From a virus, in IMG/VR virus record IMGVR_UViG_3300043409_000151, positions 1-56,018 of that record: a stretch of 56,018 bases of DNA; one strand, given 5' to 3'. The position numbers and the translations under genes were made by a program. The notes under the pieces are model-generated. The model searched no databases. It saw only the letters and a list, made by a program, of their open reading frames with translations, and was not told the DNA's origin. Every line of letters begins with the position of its first letter. The first letter of the stretch is position 1. Positions 55,349 to 56,018 of this stretch are shown one piece after another.

Positions 55349-55648
55349 TTACGCCAGCTTGGTTACTGCGTTGCGCTTCACAGCGCCGTCACCACGCTTG
55401 GGGAGCAGTGCGATGTAGGGGTTGCCGAACCGGTTTGCCAACATCACTGCTTCGGTGCCACCGTCAGCGATAAACAAGGAATACTTGTTGATCGGAGCCT
55501 TGAGCTTCTTGGAAAGCTCGGTCATCTTTGCGTGGCATTCGCCAGCATTCTCAACCGTAAACTTACCGTCAGCGTCTTTCTTCAGAGCGATTTCGCCCTT
55601 GGTGTTCTTGACGATGGACACCGAACCCTCAAAAGTCTTTGCAGACAT
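55349..55648 (-). CDS. Paralogue of the 54050-54346 protein
   Basis: 99 residues, ATG 55648 with TTAGGAG upstream. Related along its length to the protein at 54050 (strongest at NRFGNPYIALLPKRGDGAVK). Starts SAKTFEGSVSIVKNTKGEIA, has DADGKFTVENAGECHAKM and an Ile/Phe strand SLFIADGG. The first leftward gene after the genome junction, with its own promoter-like block and its own strong terminator, suggesting separate, high expression. Possibly an early host-takeover or DNA-associated protein; unproven. Confidence 0.78.
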   Translation of the reverse strand: MSAKTFEGSVSIVKNTKGEIALKKDADGKFTVENAGECHAKMTELSKKLKAPINKYSLFIADGGTEAVMLANRFGNPYIALLPKRGDGAVKRNAVTKLA

Positions 55649-55905
55649 AGCTATCTCCTAAGTGATGACCCTCATCCGGTGGCGGAATGCAACCTTCTAA
55701 CGAAGGTCATCACGCAAGGAGACTGCTATGTGTTGTTAAAGAGCTTTGAATCTTTGCAGCGAGATCACTGCATCGACAAATTCAGACTCGCCGATCTTGC
55801 CAAAAGTGTCAAGTTGCCTCGCGCATAATGCGCGCATATGCGCATGATGCGCATGATGCGTGCGCGTGTGCATGATGCGCGTGCGCGTGCATGGGGGGGG
55901 GGGGT
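55649..55905. other. Noncoding region ending in alternating purine-pyrimidine tract and G run
   Basis: No credible gene. From 55821 to 55892 the sequence is dominated by alternating GC/AT steps (GCGCATAATGCGCGCATATG and a 9-bp tandem GCGCATGAT at 55840-55857, repeated in part at 55870), which favours left-handed or cruciform DNA. It ends in 12 G at 55893-55904 just before the terminal repeat. Possible packaging-site or end-processing element. The left window edge differs here, so assembly in the homopolymer is uncertain. Confidence 0.65.
55783..55814 (-). promoter_or_regulatory. Promoter-like element upstream of 55648 gene (copy B)
   Basis: Minus strand ACTTGACACTTTTGGC...CGGCGAGTCTG. TTGACA and GAGTCT are 17 bases apart, exactly as in copy A at 54403-54434. 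It contains one of the four exact ACTTGACACTT 11-mers (55804-55814). About 135 bases separate it from the ATG at 55648, a longer leader than for copy A (about 57). Confidence 0.55.
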
Positions 55906-56018
55906 ACATGGACTGGCGGAATCCGACCCCCCGCCATTTGTACCCAACCTCTTAAAGCAAGACCCAAAAAATAGAACGTGTAAAGTTACACCACCCCTTG
56001 ACATCCCCGTCACCTCCC
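55906..56018. repeat. Terminal direct repeat, right copy
   Basis: Exact copy of bases 23-135, ending at the last base of the window inside the spacer of the terminase promoter. Joining 55905 to 23 gives a continuous circle in which the control region lies between the leftward early arm and the rightward late arm. Confidence 0.95.

Noticed and set aside
1-56018. Search by eye for integrase, excisionase, repressor pair, partition genes, tRNA genes, CRISPR arrays and insertion sequences.
   Set aside because: None found. The small HTH protein at 38868 alone is not evidence of lysogeny, and the repeats seen are iterons or duplicated starts rather than CRISPR or IS ends.

Overview
The window is an essentially complete genome of a tailed, podovirus-type bacteriophage, about 55.9 kb unique. 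Bases 23-135 recur exactly at 55906-56018 (113 bp). The contig therefore closes into a circle, or represents a molecule with short terminal redundancy. I see no integrase, repressor/integration module, tRNA, rRNA, CRISPR array, IS element or phage RNA polymerase. Promoter-like elements are sigma70-type (TTGACA boxes), so transcription probably depends on host RNA polymerase. The DNA is GC-rich with a Gram-negative style of ribosome binding site. A proteobacterial (perhaps freshwater or marine) host is plausible, but the sequence does not fix it.

The layout is bipolar. A rightward late arm (152-35985) carries terminase small and large subunits, two small KGGMV-motif proteins, portal, scaffold, major coat protein, head/tail decoration proteins, a set of tiny basic proteins and head-tail adaptors. 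It continues with a variable, AT-richer tail-fibre/tailspike block (about 13.2-17.7 kb), a lysis cassette (small membrane proteins, three-TM holin, M15 peptidase endolysin) and a tail-nozzle protein. It ends with a T7-like series of internal virion proteins: a GNAT-like protein, a hydrophobic Gly/Ala protein, a transglycosylase, and a 2774-residue giant carrying an HExxGH motif. A leftward early arm (54346-35975) carries many small proteins and a MoxR-like AAA+ ATPase with a HExxH/VWA partner protein. It also carries zinc-ribbon miniproteins, DUF3310 and NinX/DUF2591-like proteins, family A DNA polymerase, a RecB/Cas4-type Fe-S nuclease, a VRR-NUC nuclease, an SNF2 helicase, a candidate ssDNA-binding protein, a small HTH regulator and a primase-helicase. 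The two arms collide tail to tail at 35975-35985 with an 11-bp overlap and no visible terminator.

The control region runs from about 54.35 kb across the junction to base 151. It holds AT-rich DNA with six AACAATCTAC-type iterons, four exact copies of ACTTGACACTT, a duplicated gene pair with duplicated upstream elements, two good leftward terminators, a dual-start membrane peptide, an alternating purine-pyrimidine tract ending in a G run, and a late promoter wrapped in two inverted repeats immediately before the terminase gene. Genes in both arms are tightly packed with ATGA/TGATG/TAATG overlaps, implying long translationally coupled operons.

The most interesting candidates for something undescribed are: the AAA+/VWA-metallopeptidase module (48543-52015); the KGGMV motif shared by otherwise unrelated small proteins; the iteron and promoter architecture of the control region; and the family of UUCG-type hairpins between capsid genes.
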